Assembly (NCBI RefSeq): GCF_022397915.1
Contig: NZ_JAKEUO010000015.1
Span: 78,532 to 142,531, forward strand
Reading direction: 5' to 3'
From: Vibrio sp. Isolate34
Lineage (GTDB): Bacteria > Pseudomonadota > Gammaproteobacteria > Enterobacterales > Vibrionaceae
DNA: 64,000 bases
Of the stretch, positions 61,061 through 64,000 are shown in pieces. A model generated the notes under the pieces. It made no database searches and was not told where the DNA came from. It saw nothing but the letters and a program-made list of their open reading frames with translations. Numbering within the stretch: the first letter of the stretch is position 1; each line of letters opens with the position of its first letter. Made by a program: the position numbers and the translations under genes.

Positions 61061-62686
61061 ATGAAAGAAAAGAATTATTTATGGAACACCAGTAGCGGCA
61101 TTATTGCTGTATTACTGGTTTTACCGATCTTAGCAATTTTTACGACGGCTGTTGGAGAAACCGATGAGCTATTTTCTCATCTGATGTCCACAGTGATGCC
61201 TACCTATGCCTACAATACGGTGGTTTTAGTCATAGGAACCATGTTCCTGTCTTTAGTTTTTGGTATTCCGTCGGCTTGGGTTATGGCAATGTGCCGAGTT
61301 CCGGGAGAGCGTGTTTTGCAGTGGGCACTCGTCCTGCCATTAGCAATGCCAGGCTATATCGTTGGCTATATCTTTACTGATTGGTTCGACTTTGCTGGCC
61401 CTGTTCAGGTTCTACTGCGAGATCTTACTGGGTGGGGACCCGGTGAGTATTGGTTCCCGGATATTAGAACCTTATCTGGCGCTATTATTGTTCTGTCTCT
61501 CGTTCTCTATCCTTATGTTTATTTGCTGTGCCGCGCGGCATTTATGGAACAAAACGTCTCCTTATTGCAATCCGCTCGGTTACTAAAATGCTCACCTTGG
61601 GAAAGCTTCCGTCGTATCTCCTTACCACTTGTTCGTCCATCAATGGCGGTCGGTTTATCGCTTGTTGCTATGGAAACCATCGGTGACTTTGGTACCGTGA
61701 GTTACTTTGCGGTAAATACTTTAACGACTGCGGTTTATGATACTTGGCTAGGCTACTCAAGCTTAACGGCAGCGGCGAAAATATCGGCAATCATGCTGGT
61801 TATCGTGCTCCTACTGTTGAGCTCAGAGCGATACAGTCGCCGTAAGCAGAAGCTATTCCAGAATCAGTTCAGTAGCCGCGAAGATTTTCGTTACGACCTT
61901 TCTGGTTGGAAAAAATGGCTGGCACTATTCTGGTGCTGGGGATTAGTTTGCGTTGCATTCCTGTTCCCTCTTGGTCAGCTGATTATTTATGCCTACAAAT
62001 ATTTTGCTCAAAGCTGGACCCCTGAATTCAGGGAGTATGCGGTTAACAGCCTTTATGTTTCGGTGGTTGCTGCGATTATTGGCGTGATTATCGCGATGAT
62101 TGTTAACTTCAATCAACGTGTTAGCCCGAATAAGAAAAATCAAGCTTATATGCGTCTCGCTTCGATGGGCTATGCAGTACCTGGCACCGTGTTAGCGATC
62201 GGTGTGATGGTACCTGTTTTGTTCATGGATCACTTGGTCAATGACATTGCGAAAGTGATGGAGTGGGGGAGACCTGGTTTGATCTTCTCCGGTTCCATGT
62301 TCGCGCTAATCTTTGCCATGGTCGTGCGCTTTTCGGCAGTCGCAATCGGCAGTATTGAAAGCAGCTTGAGTAAAGTATCCCCTTCATTGGATATGGCTTC
62401 GAAAACCATGGGTTGCAATACCAACCAGATGTTACGTCGTGTTCATTTACCTTTAATTAAACGTGGTGCATTGATCGCTGGCTTACTGGTGTTTATCGAA
62501 TCAATGAAAGAGTTGAATGCGGCATTGCTGCTGCGTCCTTTCAACTTTGAGACATTGGCGACTTATGTTTATAACTACGCCTCAGATGAGCACCTAGAAC
62601 TGGCGGCGATGCCTGCTGTATTATTGGTGTTGGTGGGTCTAATTCCTCTGATCATCGTAAACCGTTCCTTGGAGCAGAAAAACTAA
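61061..62686 (+). CDS. fbpB: Ferric iron ABC transporter, permease
   Basis: A 541-residue inner membrane permease with two MetI-like halves of six segments each, fused as in FbpB/SfuB. Two EAA-type loops are visible, near residues 165-195 (ARLLKCSPWESFRRISLPLV) and 440-470 (ASKTMGCNTNQMLRRVHLPL). It overlaps fbpC by one base. The ATG at 61061 follows TTAGG. Confidence 0.95.
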   Translation: MKEKNYLWNTSSGIIAVLLVLPILAIFTTAVGETDELFSHLMSTVMPTYAYNTVVLVIGTMFLSLVFGIPSAWVMAMCRVPGERVLQWALVLPLAMPGYIVGYIFTDWFDFAGPVQVLLRDLTGWGPGEYWFPDIRTLSGAIIVLSLVLYPYVYLLCRAAFMEQNVSLLQSARLLKCSPWESFRRISLPLVRPSMAVGLSLVAMETIGDFGTVSYFAVNTLTTAVYDTWLGYSSLTAAAKISAIMLVIVLLLLSSERYSRRKQKLFQNQFSSREDFRYDLSGWKKWLALFWCWGLVCVAFLFPLGQLIIYAYKYFAQSWTPEFREYAVNSLYVSVVAAIIGVIIAMIVNFNQRVSPNKKNQAYMRLASMGYAVPGTVLAIGVMVPVLFMDHLVNDIAKVMEWGRPGLIFSGSMFALIFAMVVRFSAVAIGSIESSLSKVSPSLDMASKTMGCNTNQMLRRVHLPLIKRGALIAGLLVFIESMKELNAALLLRPFNFETLATYVYNYASDEHLELAAMPAVLLVLVGLIPLIIVNRSLEQKN

Positions 62687-63714
62687 TGAGTTGTGCATTA
62701 TCAATTAAAGATCTGACTTGTAAGTATGAGTCGCAAACCATTTTGGAAGCGCTCTCGTTAGAAGTTGAGCATGGCGAGATTGTCTGTCTTCTTGGTGCGA
62801 GTGGTTGCGGTAAAACGACCTTACTTAAGGCGATTGCGGGCTTACTTCCATTAAGTAGCGGTGTGATGAGTTTGAACTGTCAAACCATTGATGATGGCGA
62901 GAATTGGTTGCCACCAGAGCAACGTAACATCGGTATGATTTTCCAAGATTACGCGCTGTTCCCACATCTGACGGTAAATCAGAACGTGGCATTTGGCCTG
63001 CGCGATATGTCTGATCAAGAGAAGAAAGCAAAGGTTCAAGAGATGCTAGAGCTCGTTCATCTTGATCAATACGGCGATCGCTACCCGCATCAATTGTCTG
63101 GTGGTCAGCAACAACGTGTCGCGATTGCGCGCTCTTTGGCTTACAAGCCTGATTTATTGCTACTTGATGAACCGTTCTCGAACATTGATACCCAAGTTCG
63201 TCATGAGTTGATTTCTCAGATTCGTAAGATCTTTAAGAAGCAGGGGGTTACAGCTATCTTCGTAACTCACAGCCGTGAAGAGGCGTTTGCCTTTGCAGAT
63301 AAAATGGCAGTAATGAATCATGGTGTGATTGAACAGTATGGTTCGGCATCTGAGTTGTACTTTCATCCATCAAGTAAGTTTGTGGCTGATTTCTTAGGTG
63401 GTGGTAGTTACTTAAATGCTCAGCGTATTTCAGATAATGAGTTTGAAACCAGCTTAGGTCTGATTGAAGCGAAAGCACAAACAGAGATTGAGTTAGGTAC
63501 GGACTGCGCGTTGTTGTTAAGACCTCAGCACATTGTCGCGAGCCATGATGTCGACAGTAATCTGTCTGTATTGGAGCAGCAATTCATGGGCGACCATTGC
63601 CGCTATGTGATTGAAGCCAATGGTCAGAAGTTATTAGCAACCTCGTCAGAAGCACTTGAAGTGGGTATGCCGGTCAACGTAAAAGTCGATACCAAAGGCG
63701 TATTGGCTTTTTAA
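62686..63714 (+). CDS. fbpC: Ferric iron ABC transporter, ATP-binding protein
   Basis: A 342-residue ATPase with Walker A GASGCGKTT near residue 37, the signature LSGGQQQR near 137 and Walker B LLLLDEPFS near 157. The C-terminal TOBE-like region (from about 270) is typical of FbpC/PotA proteins. Its ATG shares the last base of the fbpB stop, so translation is coupled. No clear terminator lies between it and the transposase. Confidence 0.95.
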   Translation: MSCALSIKDLTCKYESQTILEALSLEVEHGEIVCLLGASGCGKTTLLKAIAGLLPLSSGVMSLNCQTIDDGENWLPPEQRNIGMIFQDYALFPHLTVNQNVAFGLRDMSDQEKKAKVQEMLELVHLDQYGDRYPHQLSGGQQQRVAIARSLAYKPDLLLLDEPFSNIDTQVRHELISQIRKIFKKQGVTAIFVTHSREEAFAFADKMAVMNHGVIEQYGSASELYFHPSSKFVADFLGGGSYLNAQRISDNEFETSLGLIEAKAQTEIELGTDCALLLRPQHIVASHDVDSNLSVLEQQFMGDHCRYVIEANGQKLLATSSEALEVGMPVNVKVDTKGVLAF

Positions 63715-63792
63715 AGAGATAGAACGCGATACTAATCGTTACAAGAATCGCCATAAAAAAGGTTCATCGCGGATTAGCGGGAACTAAAAACA

Positions 63793-63854
63793 AAAACGGT
63801 AGTAAGTGATATGGTTTAGTCGCCAAACAAAAATCATACACAAACTACCGTTTT
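63793..63854 (+). promoter_or_regulatory. Long-arm inverted repeat before the transposase
   Basis: AAAACGGTAGT (63793-63803) and ACTACCGTTTT (63844-63854) form a perfect 11-bp stem around a 40-base loop; the ATG of the transposase is one base further on. The structure would form in any transcript reading in from fbpBC and could hide the start of the transposase. Confidence 0.6.
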
Positions 63855-63855
63855 C

Positions 63856-64000
63856 ATGCCGAATCATACTTTCCTATCGTCATTCTGGGAAGGCTTTAAA
63901 ATAGTAAAGTCTCACCAGACAGCATCACTTATTACACTAACTCTTAAACCGAACTCTGAGGCTAAATGCTTTTGCGGTCTTGAAGCCGAGGCTATCCATG
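63856..64000 (+). mobile_element. Transposase, N-terminal part, ISL3-like, cut by the window end
   Basis: An open frame from the ATG at 63856 runs past the end of the window for 48 codons (MPNHTFLSSFWEGFKIV then ...). The CFCG segment near residues 39-42, followed by AIH, resembles the N-terminal zinc-binding region of ISL3-family transposases, including those of other vibrios. Only the first 48 residues are seen, so the family call is an inference. The left end of the element is not certain; it may lie in 63715-63800. Confidence 0.65.

Overview
The window is a stretch of core chromosome from a Vibrio, probably of the V. splendidus clade. That placement is an inference from three things: the gene order (tRNA-Ser/Arg array, oadGAB, gshA-luxS, ffh-rpsP-rimM-trmD-rplS, pilABCD-coaE-zapD-yacG, pdhR-aceEF-lpd, luxR/hapR-hpt-can, panCB-folK-pcnB, hrpB-mrcB, acnB-yacL, glnK-amtB, fbpABC), the HapR/LuxR-type quorum-sensing regulator, and short repeats that I recognise from vibrio intergenic DNA. 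Almost every gene has a clear family assignment. I did not find an undescribed multi-gene system, prophage, integron or CRISPR. The interesting material is mostly regulatory and repeat structure between genes.

Layout. Positions 1-1407 hold a tandem array of tRNA-Ser(GCU) and eight tRNA-Arg(ACG) genes closed by a terminator. Positions 1408-12373 carry oadGAB (Na+-pumping oxaloacetate decarboxylase), a quinone-oxidoreductase-like protein, a YqaA membrane protein, a large M16 lipoprotein peptidase, gshA, a transglycosylase-like lipoprotein and luxS. On the minus strand follow yfjD and ypjD, then plus-strand ffh and the rpsP-rimM-trmD-rplS operon. Positions 18700-26000 are minus strand: nadC, pilABCD, coaE, zapD, yacG. 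Next come ampD, then pdhR-aceE-aceF-lpd with two PdhR operators and a candidate ArcA site.

Positions 34200-46970 contain a palindromic intergenic repeat, the LuxR/HapR regulator with a Qrr small-RNA pairing site over its ribosome binding site, hpt, a carbonic anhydrase divergent from a SulP anion transporter, yadGH, and the minus-strand run panB-panC, folK/pcnB, gluQRS, dksA, sfsA. Positions 46998-57659 carry hrpB-mrcB, a patatin/beta-barrel protein of the type Vd (PlpD-like) kind, acnB and yacL. Positions 57760-63714 carry glnK-amtB, with a sigma-54 promoter and an NtrC-like palindrome built into the upstream terminator, and fbpABC for ferric iron uptake with a Fur-like site. The window ends in the first 48 codons of an insertion-sequence transposase (ISL3-like) behind a long-arm hairpin.

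Functionally the region joins central metabolism (PDH complex, aconitase, oxaloacetate decarboxylase), translation and secretion (SRP, ribosomal proteins, tRNAs), cell envelope (PBP1B, AmpD, type IV pilus), nitrogen and iron uptake, and quorum sensing (LuxS makes the AI-2 precursor; the LuxR/HapR homologue is the output regulator). Start sites were moved from the longest frame where ribosome binding sites and family lengths agreed on a later codon; these choices are stated per gene.
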